From: Clitopilus passeckerianus
Taxonomy: Eukaryota; Basidiomycota; Agaricomycetes; Agaricales; Entolomataceae
NCBI GenBank assembly: GCA_944990035.1
Contig: CALYLX010000085.1
Coordinates: 1 to 64,000, forward strand
Direction of reading: 5' to 3'
DNA: 64,000 bases
Position 1 is the stretch's first letter. Each line of letters opens with the position of its first letter. Positions 23,287 through 35,638 of the stretch are shown in pieces. The notes beneath the pieces are model-generated. The model had not been told where the DNA came from. It saw only the letters and a list, made by a program, of their open reading frames with translations, and did not search any database. The translations under genes were made by a program, and so were the position numbers.

Positions 23287-25490
23287 CTATGCCATGAACG
23301 TAAATCCAACCCCAACCGCAGTATCCTCATCCACCTCCATCCCACCCCGTTCAGCTCTCATAGCCGTCCGATTCGCCTTCCTAGCCCTCTTTGCATCCTT
23401 CTTCAGATTCTTTCTGCTCAGAGGATTACTCCTATCCATCTGCTGGAGAACGCTACTATCTGGACCAGCATCATATTCTGGCACATCCCTCAGTTTGCGT
23501 TGACGTTTTGGCTGCCGTGCGGCGTAATTTGGAGCATCAGACACCATCGGGATGTTGCCTAAGGCATCAGGTGTGGGTGTTGGTACCCGTGAATTGGATG
23601 GTGAACGAGGTCGTTTGCGGGGATTGCTCGGGCTTGACATCAGTTCGTCTGCAGGACTGTGGACTTGTTAGTAGATGCGTGAACCCAAAAAGCTAGACTT
23701 ACGCATCCTCATCCATTCCCTCTCCCTCAGGGGCGTCAAAGAAGACGTCGCCATCCTCATCGGCCATAGCGACGTCCCCGCCACCGAACGCACCGGCATC
23801 GGCAGAGCTGAACAGACCATCAAGTGTAAATGGCTTCGAGAACGCCGAAAGGATTTGCGCCTGGCCGACGTTTTCTGCTCCTGGGGCTACAGTACCTTGT
23901 CCATCTCCCGTAGGAACTAGAATGAGAAATTTTAGTTGGAGTGTCACAAGGCTGGAGAGGCTTAGGCATACTGGTAGAAGGAATCAAGGAGGGGTGTAAC
24001 GCTGGTGGCTCCGAGAAATACGGTATCTTTTGGTGATTCCAGTCTTGTAAGACTTGTCGAGCGGCTGAGCTGACGTCTGGAGTGCCGCCCTAGTAGTCAA
24101 AGCAAGAATAAGTATCAGAAGGAGAGTGCAATACATCATTATCATACCTTCAGTAACCGGCCAGCGGTCATTGCCAGCATTGTCAAGAACTCTATTGTTG
24201 AAGAAGATTCGGGTAGATTGTATATTTTTTGTATTGTCTCTGGTGGTGTACGAGAAAGGATTTCTTCCACTGAAAACGAAATCATTTAGTCATGTCATCC
24301 TCCAGATAGCTGCAATGAGATACTTACCAACTTCAATAGGATCTTCAATGTCTTCAACCTTGACTACATTTCGTAGAAGGACACTTCCCTTTCTCTGTCC
24401 CTTCCCGCCACTGGCCTCATCGTCGTCATCGAACACTACACCAGGAGAATCCAATATCCGCATTCCACGCTCCAATTGTATTGATTGGAGGTCCTTGGTA
24501 TGACCTGGTTGAGCTGCGACTGCGCATACCTTTTGGAAAATTGTCAGAAACTGATGGTATGCGCATATATCTGACTGACCTTGCTTCGTTTGAGGGTATT
24601 GATCAAACTGCTCTTTCCGACATTGGGATACCCTACGACACCAATGGTGACACTGCCAGCCTTAGGCTTGTACGCTTTCAACAGCCTGATGAGGGCAGGT
24701 GCAGTCGATGAATTGATATTGTTCCGTTGGTGTTGAGTAGACGAAAGAAAAGGTAGTGTAGGCGTCGAGTGTCGTAGATGTTTGAGCCACTGCTGGGCAT
24801 TTGATTTTGGTATGAGATCTAGAAATCGTGTCCGGTTATAGAACAAGCCCTAGGATCCACACGATGAAGTACGAACCGATCTTGTTGAGAACAAAAACAA
24901 GTTTCTTGCCCTCTGCCTCCCGTCTCCGCACTTCTTCCTCGACAAGCCGACTGCGGCATCCTTCAGGATCTCTTGCATCCAAGACAAGGATCACGATGTC
25001 ACTCTCGTCGATGACCTTGTGCAAAGTCCGAAGGTAGTATTTTCGAAGTTGTTCCCTTGTTTTGCCAGCTTGACTAGAAGATGAGGGGTCTTCAGCAAGG
25101 GCACCCTCTGCTTCTGCCGCCATAGCTGCAAGACTAGATAAAGTTGGCTCAGATGCCATTAGGCTATCTTGATCTTTATTCTGCAATAAAAATCAAGAGT
25201 CAATTCCCCAAGATCAAATGTGCTTCACGAAGCTGGTACTAACAGGAGGAGCACGTTGCCGTGGCTTGGTATGCTGCCGAACTCGTTCTTTGAGATCGGG
25301 AAGTTTGGGTACCCCAGGATCCTTTTTAAGCTCTATGATTCGTGTAAGAGTATTTCTTTGGTATCGAGACCGATTAACATACTTGATTTGAGCGGCAAGG
25401 GTACCTGCTTTTTGGATTCTGAGGATGCGTCAGGTTGATATCTCGGGATAATTGCACCAACTGTTACCCACTTGTTCTTCCCATTGTCAT
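23287..25490 (-). CDS. Nucleostemin/GNL3-like circularly permuted GTPase
   Basis: 588-residue model; exons in transcript order 25468-25490, 25244-25418, 24877-25180, 24580-24818, 24328-24529, 24148-24269, 23972-24089, 23703-23916, 23287-23656. G motifs come in permuted order, as in the YlqF/YawG class: DARDPEG and NKID (G4, about 165-168) first, then P-loop GYPNVGKSS (G1, about 228-236), QPGHTK, and DSPG (G3, about 274). GGTPD..AARQVL.DWN..KIP is the conserved downstream domain of this family. The C-terminus is basic and Arg/Lys-rich, fitting a nucleolar protein. Known members (Grn1, GNL3, GNL3L) act in pre-60S ribosome assembly. The usual very basic N-terminus is not evident, and my first exon of 23 nt is the weakest part of the model. 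Confidence 0.88.
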
Positions 25491-26286
25491 AGCTGCCCTT
25501 CTTCAAGCTTTTCGGCTGGCAAGGACCTCGCAGACGAGCTCGCTGCGAATAGTAGTGGATGGCAAACTTGAAGAAATTTTGATCACGTGTGGGACCAAGC
25601 TTGTAGACGCTCATCGGCCCCGCTTCCAAGTTCCAGTGTGGCACACTCGCAGCAAACTAAACTCTGTCGACTACGACCAGATACCAGAACCTCTGCTCAG
25701 CTTTTGAATTCCAACGAGAAACATAGGGAGTCTACCCGAAAAATCATTACCAAACCATTCTATTGGGTCATAAACGAGCTGGATCGTGCCGGAAATTTGC
25801 AAGCCTATGCAACCCTTTTCTCGTCTGCCATCAATGAGTTGACGAGGTATGGACACCTTGACTTCCAAATACGTGGATGCTGGAAGCCTCACGGTGTATC
25901 TGTCAAATGTGGAGGTCTTGAGCCACCTCAGGCGCTTCACCAGTTGCGATCCTCTAACTTAGTGGGAGTTGTCCAGACAATTGGAATCTCAAGCTAGGCA
26001 AGGTTCTTCAGGCCGTATTCCACAGATTATACATCAGCGCATATTTTGGCTTGGATTCTGGAACGACGCAATGATTTCCGGCAAAAGTAAAGATTTGCAA
26101 TTTCTCAAATGTTGCCTCCTCCTGGACTCGAACTCGCCCGCCTCTACCCGCGATATTTGGCATTACCGGCCATGAGCAAACAAGCCAACTATTTCAAGCC
26201 TTTGGAAATAACCTCGCCAGGTCTTGCTTGGATACCTTTACCTCCAAGCGTTACACCCATCCTTGTCCGTTATTACACCTCCCACC
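25491..26286. other. Intergenic between divergent genes
   Basis: Shared upstream region of the GTPase (reverse) and the low-complexity membrane protein (forward). A 104-codon reverse ORF overlapping 25333-25644 may hide the true GTPase N-terminus, but I could not connect it in phase. Confidence 0.45.
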
Positions 26287-29200
26287 ATGGCTTCGCGAAA
26301 CGACCATGTACCTGGCGATATAGATTCGTTCGCGTTTCCACAAGATATCTTCAACAAACACGGGAAAGCAGGCAAAGATCCCGATATCACATTGAGCGAG
26401 TTCTTGGAACGGCTATTGTGGAAGTTGTTGGCAGGAACGGCGGTCGCCCTGGTCGCTGCAATTGCTCATCCTTACCTCGTTGGTAAGTCTATCCTATGCA
26501 ATCCAGCTGCTCGCCATTGACCAAGTTCTCAGATACATTCATCGCCGACCCCAAGGAGAATGTTGCTGCCGCCGTGTTATTGTTCAACCTAGACGTCTTC
26601 ACCTACATCTGTTTATTGCTCTTCTTGGTGAGCATATTGCGTACTTTGCAGTGCGACGAGAACTAACTACCCACAGGTCGACCCTAAGAGCCCAGCATGG
26701 CCTTTTGTGAAAGCTACAATCGCTTTCTTCGCAACAAAGCTGTCGCCTCTCGAATCGCCTAGCAAAGTCGACAACCCTTGGAATGTATGCACGATCTTGC
26801 GATTTGTACTGAGACGTGCTAACCCGCCTTGTTGCCGCCCTTCTAGGACGGTATATCAGAAATGCAATGCAACCGCTGTCAGAGCGGGCGAACCCTGCTC
26901 ATCAAAGGGCCTGATTCCGGGGAAATGTCAGACTTAGGCTTGTCTGGGTTCAAGCCGGAAGCATCTTCTACGCCACGAACTGCACAGTCTAGTTTCTTGG
27001 TGCGTTCTTACTGCCCTACTCACCTTTCCAAATACTGATGCTCTGAAGCAGGATGGGCCGGAATCCGTCAGGGATTATCACTGTGATAGCCAGGAATTCA
27101 CGGTCTTAACCTCTGGGCCTCATTCGCCAGAGGTTACTTCGCCTCCCGTGGATGTGGGCAAACGTGCAGATTCCTCGGCTCCCAGTTGCGTCCTCATATT
27201 GGCCAACCCTCCAACTCTGATTGGCCATGAAGCTGCATCTGATGGAGACGCCTTTACCCCATCTCAGTCTCTGATGTTTGACAGTCATAGGATTTTCAAT
27301 ATTTCGCATCAGGATCAAGGACCTCCCTCTACAGCGGGTGAAGAGACAACATCACTAGACAGCCAATTCGCAAGCGCCTCAAATGCAACAAATGTTCGTG
27401 GGCAAACAGGCCCGGTACACAAAACAAAGCTGAAAGATGAGGAGGGTACCAAGATGCGGGATGTCGCAAAAGCTCAAACTGTATGCGCGCCTACCAACAC
27501 TCCTACCTGGCTAGCCCCAATGCCAGCAGGTCCTAGCTTCCTTGACGCATCTGCTCCAGAGTTCAGGCCGCGGTCTGCTCCGCCTTTGCCACTCAAGCAG
27601 GTCGCTCCCACCTCCTTGACAGCCAAACCAGAGGTGTTGAATGCAGCACCTACCGAGGCGAGTTCTCCGACCTCTGATGATGACAAGCCATCAGCATCAT
27701 CCATTCAATCTCCTGGGGCTTTACCACCTCCTTTCGAGTTCACTTTCACCATGAAAGCAGAGGCAACGCCGGCGTCACCCCGAGGTGAGACGACACCCAA
27801 GATGAACGATTTTCCTTGCATATACCCTTCTACCCTGTCTCCTACGAATTCGCAACCTGCTTTCTCTCCAACGCCCCAGCCTGCAACATCTCTTACTGCG
27901 AAGCTGGTCTCAACAAAACCACCCCTTGTTGCCACGTCCGAAACAGCTCATCCCTTGTATTCAAGTTCTCGACCAGTTTATGCCCACAATGCTAAGCCTT
28001 CAAAGATTTTCACCGTCGCACTTAGTTCGTCGACTGGGGGTACGTGTTGCACTCTTGATTTCATGGACACTATCTCACCGAAGACTTGGTTTACAGACCA
28101 ACCCAAAAATGTCCCAGCCGAGCAGCTTCGGACCGGCCTCCACGCATCGATCCACGCTCCGCGACCAGCCTCCTCGCCTGCAATTGTGGTCACACCTTCC
28201 ACGCCTGAGGTTATCAATCTGGAGGTTGAGAAGAAACCGTTTGATCCTGTCATAGCCCGCCCGACTTTGGTGAAGTCGCCCAAACCTGTCGCTGGGTCTG
28301 CTCCCGCGAAGGTCGAGCCAGTGAATGTTAAGCAGCAGAAGCCCACTCAATTTCCAACGGCGTCTTCGTTCACTTTCACTCCACCTCAATCCCCACCGCC
28401 CATACCTGTGCAGGCTGTCATCCGTAGTTCCGCGATCGCTCAGTTGCTTGTGCCAGACGAACAGCGGGGTCATGCTTCGAAAGCTCCTGCCTCCACGCTC
28501 TCTCATGGCGCTTCTCCCCCGGTCTTGGTTGACCCTCCCAAACGACTCGTTCCAAAAGGGCCTCGACATATGGCGCCTGCGCGTTCCGCCCCCGCCGAAG
28601 TTGAAGTGATAACTGAGAAGAAGCAGGATGGGATCACGAAAGGCCCTCCCCCGACACCCTCCCAACCAAGTCTATTATCCATCGAACCTGTGACCGCTAT
28701 TAAAGAGCACGCGCTTGCTTTGGCAACCACAGTACCCGCCCCTGCGAATATTAAGGCCCTCGAGGAGAAACAGGATGGTGTTGGGGTGGCTACATCAATC
28801 GTAATTTCCCAGCCTAATCCCTCAGTATCTGTTGAAGCTACCTGTCCCCCGCCCTCTCGGAACGAGAAGGACCACCAATCGGGCAAGGCAAAGAGCTGTG
28901 CCCCGAAAGCCTTACCTGGTCGAAAGCCGAAAGTCGCCCCTTCCAGTACCGTCGTCAAAGGGGCATGTTCTACCCCAAGAGGTGCTCCACAGTCAATGAC
29001 TCTGGCTAATAAGTCAACGGGGCGATCTCCCGGCATACAAGGATCCATATGGGCGACCAACATTCTCGCCTTGTCTTCAAACAGAGCCACGACAACTACA
29101 CAAATGGACACGGACCCACCGATTTCAGGTCAAATTTCAGTGGAGAGCAAGCCTATCTCGTCTTCTGCTCTGGATGCCCCCTCTCTTGCCGCGAGCAGGA

Positions 29201-30218
29201 CATCTATAACTGCAACCTGCCCTCAGGCCCCAGCAATGGCCATTCTACCTCCAAAAGAAGCGCTTCCTGTGAAACCCGGGAAGTTGACTACGAACGCGCA
29301 CCAGAATCTTCTTCGACACCACCTCTCACGCAACCAACTGTAGCAAAAGCGTCGATTTCATATAACTCTGCACTGAGGAACAATCAAGTGGAGACCAGAC
29401 CTATTCTCGACCGTCCCCCAACTGGTTCAATTCTGTCTAAAAATAAGCCAGATACTCCATCCACAGAACCAACTCAACCGATCAAGCCAGTAGAAGAATG
29501 CACTATATCCAGCTCAAACACACCAAACAGTGTTGCGATCGAACACCTTCCAAATTCATATATCACCCCAAAAACTGCAGGCACAGTCCTTCAAGTACCA
29601 GGTGCGCCTGTGAAACCCCGCTGGGACGCCAAAAAGCATGCCCCTCGAAAATCGGATCCTGGGTCAACAGTCGTTGCGCCTCCATCTACGGGCGACTCAT
29701 CCTCCGAGAAGGAAACCTCTGATTCGAAGGATGCGAAGAACGCACTTCCCGGAAAGACCAAATCCGCTAGACTGAACCTTTCGCCATCTGACACAAACGA
29801 GCAGTTCCAGAGCAACGCTGCAGTCACAAAACCGAGCACTTCTTCAGGGCCAACTGGTAACTCGGCCATTCCACCAAATGGCCCTCCAACGGGTACTAGC
29901 GCCACGCTACAGAACCTGATCAAGAGGATCTTCACCTCGTCTACCGAATCAAAGATCATCCCGGAGGCTTCTTCAGGAAAATCTCTGAATGAAAGAATCG
30001 GGGGAGGAGATGATGACGACGCTGAATTGCCAGGCGTGGAGGCGTCCATGTGGGCTCCAGGTCGTGCTGATAAGGCGTCCATATCTGGACCTTCCAGGGC
30101 ACCAGCAGATGCTAAAATTGGAGCATGGCGAAGTCGTAGCGTCGGTCTCAAGAAGAAGGCATCCTCCGAGAATTGGAGAGTACGGGACACTTTGCTTCCA
30201 ATCGACGGGAAGAAGTAG
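26287..30218 (+). CDS. Long low-complexity protein with two N-terminal membrane segments, unknown
   Basis: Exons 26287-26482, 26533-26627, 26677-26784, 26847-26999, then a long exon from 27052, giving about 1200 residues. Two hydrophobic helices lie near the N-terminus, around 43-65 (WKLLAGTAVALVAAIAHPYL) and 76-97 (VLLFNLDVFTYICLLLFLV). A CNRCQSG segment follows, and then over 1000 residues very rich in Pro, Ser, Thr and Ala. The C-terminus, in a different frame, ends with an acidic DDDDAE stretch and a basic tail. The frame used to about 29200-29340 and the frame used from about 29200 to the stop differ. A 59-bp intron at 29140-29198 would connect them, but its donor is weak, so an unrecognised intron or a base-level error is possible. 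No family recognised. Confidence 0.7.
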
Positions 30219-30430
30219 AGCATAGAGCATACGTAAGGGATTATATTTTATTCCTCGATAGATACATACTAGTAGCATGGACTCGGGAGAGAATTTGGAA
30301 GAACAAGAATATATCAATTTGTGGAATCATCTGCGTACAGCGAAAGAGCGTTCAAGTCTGTATGGAAAAGAGTCCAAAACGAGTGAAATACCGCCTTTAA
30401 GTACTTCATGCTACCTACGTGCCCCGCTAT

Positions 30431-31231
30431 TTACAAAGCTCCAGCCCGGAAGTGTTCGAAACCAAGTTGAGCGGTAAGAAGAATTGGACTCTCGTTGTCC
30501 GCCTGGACGCAAGAATCCCCGGTGTTGCTGATCTCGTAGCCCGGCTTGCACTTGTGAACAACACACTTGCCTCGGTTGCAGGAAACGTCGTAGACATTTT
30601 CGATGGCAGTACAGTCCCTTCCTACCTGAGCTGAAGGGTGTAGCGGGATCACGCAGCCACCACCTTTGAAGAAGAGGAATTCAGTTGGAAATCCCGCGTA
30701 CATCGACAGTAAATGGACTTACAGCTCTCGAGGTTAGACTGGGTATTGAGGCACTCCCAGGACTTAGCACCTCTGCCAGGAATACCACACGCAGTGTAAC
30801 CGGTCTTGCATTGCCTCTCGAAGAGGTCTCTCTTGTTGTAGGGGTGTCCACTGGGACAAGATCGAGCACACTTGCCGTTGGGACAGACCTTGTATGGCCA
30901 ATCACATTTACAAAGGAAAGGAGTCCCAACAGATGGCCAGGCTTCGTAGCTAAAGTGAGAGGTGAGCTCCTATCGACATGCGAGGAATTGAGACACTTAC
31001 CCGTCCTTGCAGGTGAAGGTGCAGGGACGGAAGGGCTTGCATGACGGGACAGAGTGAGGGGGGTAAATGCAGTGATCGTTGGAATGGCAGCCTTGAATCT
31101 GGATATACAATTAGATGGTCGTAATAGATGTCAAAGGGTATACGAACGGAGGCGTCTCCCCGAGGCACATTCGAGCCCAGCGCGACCTGGACGATGGTGA
31201 AGAAGGGCACGAGCAAAGAAAGAACACGCAT
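30431..31231 (-). CDS. Secreted Cys-rich protein, PriA/CPL1-like
   Basis: 213-residue model; exons in transcript order 31148-31231, 31001-31098, 30723-30949, 30431-30663. An N-terminal signal peptide of about 19 residues (MRVLSLLVPFFTIVQVALG) is followed by many Cys. The C-terminal part carries the signature LESCGGC..DCTAI..V.C..G.C.V..C..GY......CV, which I associate with mushroom PriA proteins and the CPL1-like domain of basidiomycete secreted proteins. PriA was described as a transcript abundant in fruiting-body primordia of Lentinula; CPL1 of Cryptococcus is a secreted protein. By analogy this is probably an extracellular or wall-associated, disulphide-stabilised protein. Exact function is unknown. 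It lies downstream of, and convergent with, the low-complexity gene, with only about 210 bp between the stop codons. Confidence 0.82.
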
Positions 31232-32357
31232 GGTGGCTTTTCCAGATGGGATCCCACCAAATCCTGGACTGCAGTCAGGTCTTTATCTAGAAACCACTTT
31301 CACCCCGTTGATAACATATCATAACACAATTTGAAAGAACACGGTAAGGCCCCTGAGTTATGTCGTCCAAACTATTCGATAGGTGCCAGAAATGAACCTC
31401 CATGCGCCGACATGAACGCATGAATTAACGCATCGTACCAGAGTCGATAACGGTGATTGTTGGAGGTGGCGTCTGCCGGCATTATCTGCTGTGTTATGGC
31501 GGGTTTATGATGCTGGAGAGGTCCAAGAATGAGTCTTGGCTTGATGGACATAGACGACACTCTGGAGAGCAACAAGGCCAAAAAAATCCGAGGAGACACC
31601 TCTCGCGCATCTACATAATCATCTAGATGACAGGACGTAAAGACATACGTCGAAGAGTAGAGAGTGCGGGAATGAGGCGTTCCTTTGACATGAGAAATGA
31701 AAATCCCTGGCGAGAAGATATCGACCTTGAGGCTGATATCTAATTGCAGTTGGCTATGAGGTAGCCATTTGGTATTTCACCTCCATCATAGAAGAGATAG
31801 AATTAGAACACCGGGCAAGTGAGGCCGTGTATTAGTAGCATGGAACGTCTTCCAAAGCATGCTCTTCGATCAGGTCAAGCTATACCCGTCCGTTTCACAT
31901 ACACAGAGCAGCTCAAGAAGTGTCAGTTGGCGGTGGCAGCGCTCATCATGATCAAGCGGGTAAACAGGGTCATGTCTTGGCCCAGATTTAGGGAAAGGTT
32001 GAGGGAGAATAGGGTATCTTCAAGTGATAGTTGAGGGTAAACTGGCGGACAAACGCGAGAGGATTGCCATGAGATTGGACGGAGATTGCGCTTTCATTGA
32101 GGCGCCCACAATCTCAAGCAAGAGGATTTGCACATCAAGGCACCAAGGGCAGTATCATTACCAAACATTAGATTGAGAAGTTCAAATCGTTAATTTGTGC
32201 AAGGAAGAAGGTTCGAAAGGAAATACGATAAGGTACAAAGCAAAAGAAACAGAATAATCGAGCTATAGCAACAGAGTAGGGATAGACAAGTGACAATTAT
32301 AGCTACGGAGATATGGAGATCAAGGGTATGTGTAAAGTAAGATACAAACGTGACGTT
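31232..32357. other. Intergenic, about 1.1 kb
   Basis: Upstream region of the PriA-like gene and 3' flank of Epl1. No supported gene. Short ORFs (31372-31599 reverse, 31819-32034 forward) have no domain or splice support. Confidence 0.5.
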
Positions 32358-35300
32358 CTAGTAACCGCTCTTCGAGCCACCAGGTTGAGCGTGCTGCATT
32401 GCAGGAGACGCCTTCGTCAGACTGGGGGTTGCTGGGACGCGGGGAGGAGACTGCGACGCTCCGGCAGCGCCAGTAGGAACTGGGGAAGGACTATGCTGGA
32501 CATGAGGTGACATTGCATGACCAGTTCCATTCGAAGAAATTCGTATCCCGTTCGGTCGATTGCCGTTTGCAGACGGCGCACGGAGAGGAACCGTCTGGGT
32601 AGTAGAAGCGGACGAGTCAACGCCATTGGTCAAGGGCACCCCTGCGGCCTTCTGTGCCCCGTTGACACCATTGATGCCAGCTGCCCACTGCTGTCGATTG
32701 GCTGGCATCTTCAGACCCAGCGCGGCAGCTTGAAGTTGACCAAAGTTCTGGAAGTTGAAGTTGGCAGGGGTTGCCATTGATGGAATGTACGAGGGCGGCA
32801 TAGCAGCTCTGGCAGCGAGAGTCGCAAGGTCGGTCGGGTTCTGCATATTTGCAAAGGCAGCCTTGAAGTTCATGAGTTGCTGTGGGGTGAGAGCTGTCTG
32901 CCCAGCTTGGTAAGCAAACTGGGTCGGGTTGGCGAGAGCAGCTTGCAACTGGTAACCATTCAACATCTGCGCCATGGCAGGTTGTTGCGGCTTCTGGGGG
33001 GAGCCATTCGCTCCGTTAACCCCGTTGACCCCATTGACGGTGGCGTCGTGTGCCTGCGTAGCGTCCGTAGTTTGGGTGTGTGGAACGATGCTCGAAACCG
33101 CACTGGGCGTCATATCAGGCTTGGGAACTTCAACATGCGCTATGTTGATTGCAGCTCTGTTAACGCCGTTTGACGTGGGTGGTGAATGCTGTGACGCAGT
33201 GGCGGAGTTGGGGGGCGAGGTCTGCAAGTGCTGAGTTCCTGGTGTTGGGCTCGGAGCTGCTGGAGATGACCTCAGACCACCATTGGAAGAGATACGCATC
33301 TGTGGTACAGTGCTGGGAGGTGCCATCTTTCGAAGCTGCTGCTGCATTGAAACAGGGACAGGTACCTGTGGAACAGGAGCAGCTACCGAGGGCTGAGCTG
33401 CTGCGTTAGCCTGCTGCTGCTGAGCGTTAGCTCGCTGGAATGAGTTGACGAATTGCTTGGAAAATGATGGGGGTACACCGAGCTTGAAAGGGAGAACCAT
33501 TTGCTGACGACCATCGACGGTGATTGGAATAGAGCAGTCGGACATGAGGTGTTGTTGGTCCAGGTCGCTGTGCCAGGTCATCGAATAGCGGAGGTACTTC
33601 TCAGCATATTCATCGACCAATATACGGTTCTGTTCTTCGGCGCCTTCAGGACTAACCGCTGGTACGTCGTCCTGATCGAAACGCCAGCGCTCGCGCATGG
33701 TCTTGAGGCGCTCGTCGTCGTCGCTATCCATCTCAACATCTTGGGAACCGAAGTCGTATAGCGCGGAACGCTTAGTCCTTTCGAGAGGAGAGGGCATAGC
33801 GTTCCTGCGGTCGACGAGAATACGTCCTCCACGGCCACGACGTAGGCGGACTGCCCGTGACTGCCTTTGCAATACTGGTTTGCCGTCGGAGTCTGCGGAT
33901 GCAAAATTGACTGGGATGTATTTGAACAGGCGGTTTGGGTATGACACAGGAGGTGCTTGGTAGGGGTTCTGTAGAGAGCGTAAATGAATGGAGCCTGAGC
34001 CAAATGGTGTAACTTACGTCGATTTGCTCTTCCCAATGATGGTCTTGCACTTTCTTGCCAGCAATGAAGTTTTCGATTTTCTCCTCAATGAGTCTGGCGC
34101 GATCCCTTGGACGGAGGATAGTCTCTGGCCGTGTTGGCGCAGACTCGACTCTGATCTTGGTTGGCCGACTGTTCATAGGTAAGAATCTGTTCCTGGTAAA
34201 GGTTCAAGCGATACATACGGTACTTCGATTTTCTTTGGCTTCTCCTTGTCGATAAGAAGTTCTTCGTCGGTCTTGTCCCCAAGAGTAGGGAATTTTCGCT
34301 TGAGGTCGACCAGGGCCATCCGCCGTTCCCAGACTTGCTGGCTCTGTTCTGCAAGTTCCTTCTTCTGATTTTCGCGGGCAAGCACAGCTTTGGCGAGATC
34401 CAACGGGAATTGGAGTTCATGTTGTAAGCGGAGAAGTTTGTCTGAAGATGTTGCTTGAGAGGCCCGAGTTTTCCGTACTGCCTTGATTTCGCGGCGTCGG
34501 AAACAGACGTAGGACTCGTTAAGTGTGTCCGCTTCATCGAACTATACATTGAATTTAGTCATCAGTAAGAATTGAATGGTAAAAAGCAAACCGCATACAT
34601 TTAATGCCGGTATCACTCGGTGGCCGTTTCTCTCTATGCGACGCTCTTTCCAGTAAGGGTAGATTGTCCGCGCTAGTCTCAACAAGTTGGTTGGATTGGG
34701 TATCCATGATGGTACATTATAAGAAGAGAATGTGGCAGCAGGGAGTTCTTGAGAAAACGTTTCTTGATATTCGGCGAACGAAGGAAATGCCATTCCCGTT
34801 TCCAGAGCCTGCGGGATCGTTAGCAATGCTGTTGGACTGGTGATCGAATAGAGAATCTTACATGGTGTAGATACTCCGTCTTTTCGTGGGTGGTCTTCTC
34901 ATACAGTCCCATCACAAGTTCAAATTCGTCCTCGGTGATGATGGAAGGCTGCGAGGTCTCGGGCTCCTTGCCTTTGGCCTTCGCGCTACGAGCTGAGGTG
35001 CGAGTAGCTGATGCGGAGACCGCACCCTGCGCGCTCGTACCTTCACCTCTGGCTTCTTCGTTGTTCTTGTCGAGCCATTCCTTGTCACGTTCGTCCATGT
35101 AGTAGGTGAATCCACCAGCCAGTCCATCTTGAAGCAATTCTTCGGTGGTGACCGAAGTAAAGACGTGGTTGGCGGGATCTTTCCATTTATTTGGAGGATA
35201 GAATTCGGTATAGTTATCGACCACACCATTGGAGTCTGGTGTTGGGATGTAAACGGCTGGCGCCGTATTCTCTGACGGACCTGGGTCAGATGCGCCACGG

Positions 35301-35638
35301 CTTGATCGTGCAGGCCCGTGCGCTGCGGCTGACAAGACAGCTTGCAAGTGGTGCTCCTGCAAAGATTTGTCAGCGATTTGTCATCAAACCGCGGAACACA
35401 CAGCCACCAAAAAGGAGGGCCACGGTGTCGAGACAAAGAAGGGCGAAAAGCTCACCTGGGCGTCCTCCGCATCGACTCCAGCAACGAGATTTGAGAGGCG
35501 ATGTTTCTCTTCGTCTTCGTCAGGGATAAGTGGGTTGTCGGACTCGAGGTTGCCTTTGACAATCTTGAGGCGAGTTTTGTTGGTAATCCGGATGCGATTC
35601 CTGAGGGCTGAAGCACCCGGTAGGTGATTTCGGGGCAT
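32358..35638 (-). CDS. EPL1: Enhancer of polycomb-like protein, NuA4 acetyltransferase subunit
   Basis: 990-residue model; exons in transcript order 35456-35638, 34862-35356, 34599-34808, 34219-34541, 34018-34168, 32358-33968, phases all consistent. The N-terminus (MPRNHLPGASALRNRIRITN, then a conserved EPcA-like region with YIPTPDS and YMDERDKEWLDKNN) is diagnostic of Epl1. The following segments (FELVMGLYEKTTHEKTEYLH, YPYWKERR.ERNG, FDEADTLNESYVCFRRREIK) match the conserved domain that anchors Esa1, Yng2 and Eaf6 in Piccolo NuA4. It acts in the nucleus in histone H4/H2A acetylation. The long last exon encodes a Gln/Ala/Pro-rich low-complexity C-terminus with short CAG/CTG-type runs. The first intron (99 bp) is longer than its neighbours. 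Confidence 0.95.

Noticed and set aside
28040..28097. Apparent 58-bp intron with good GTACGT donor and TTTACAG acceptor in the low-complexity gene
   Set aside because: Removing it would shift into a frame that stops at 28255, while the unspliced frame continues in the same style for hundreds of codons.
28503..29111. 202-codon reverse ORF, and similar reverse ORFs at 28075-28665 and 29591-30223
   Set aside because: Antisense shadows of the Pro/Ser-rich gene, which has few stop-generating codons on the complement; no domains or splice signals support them.
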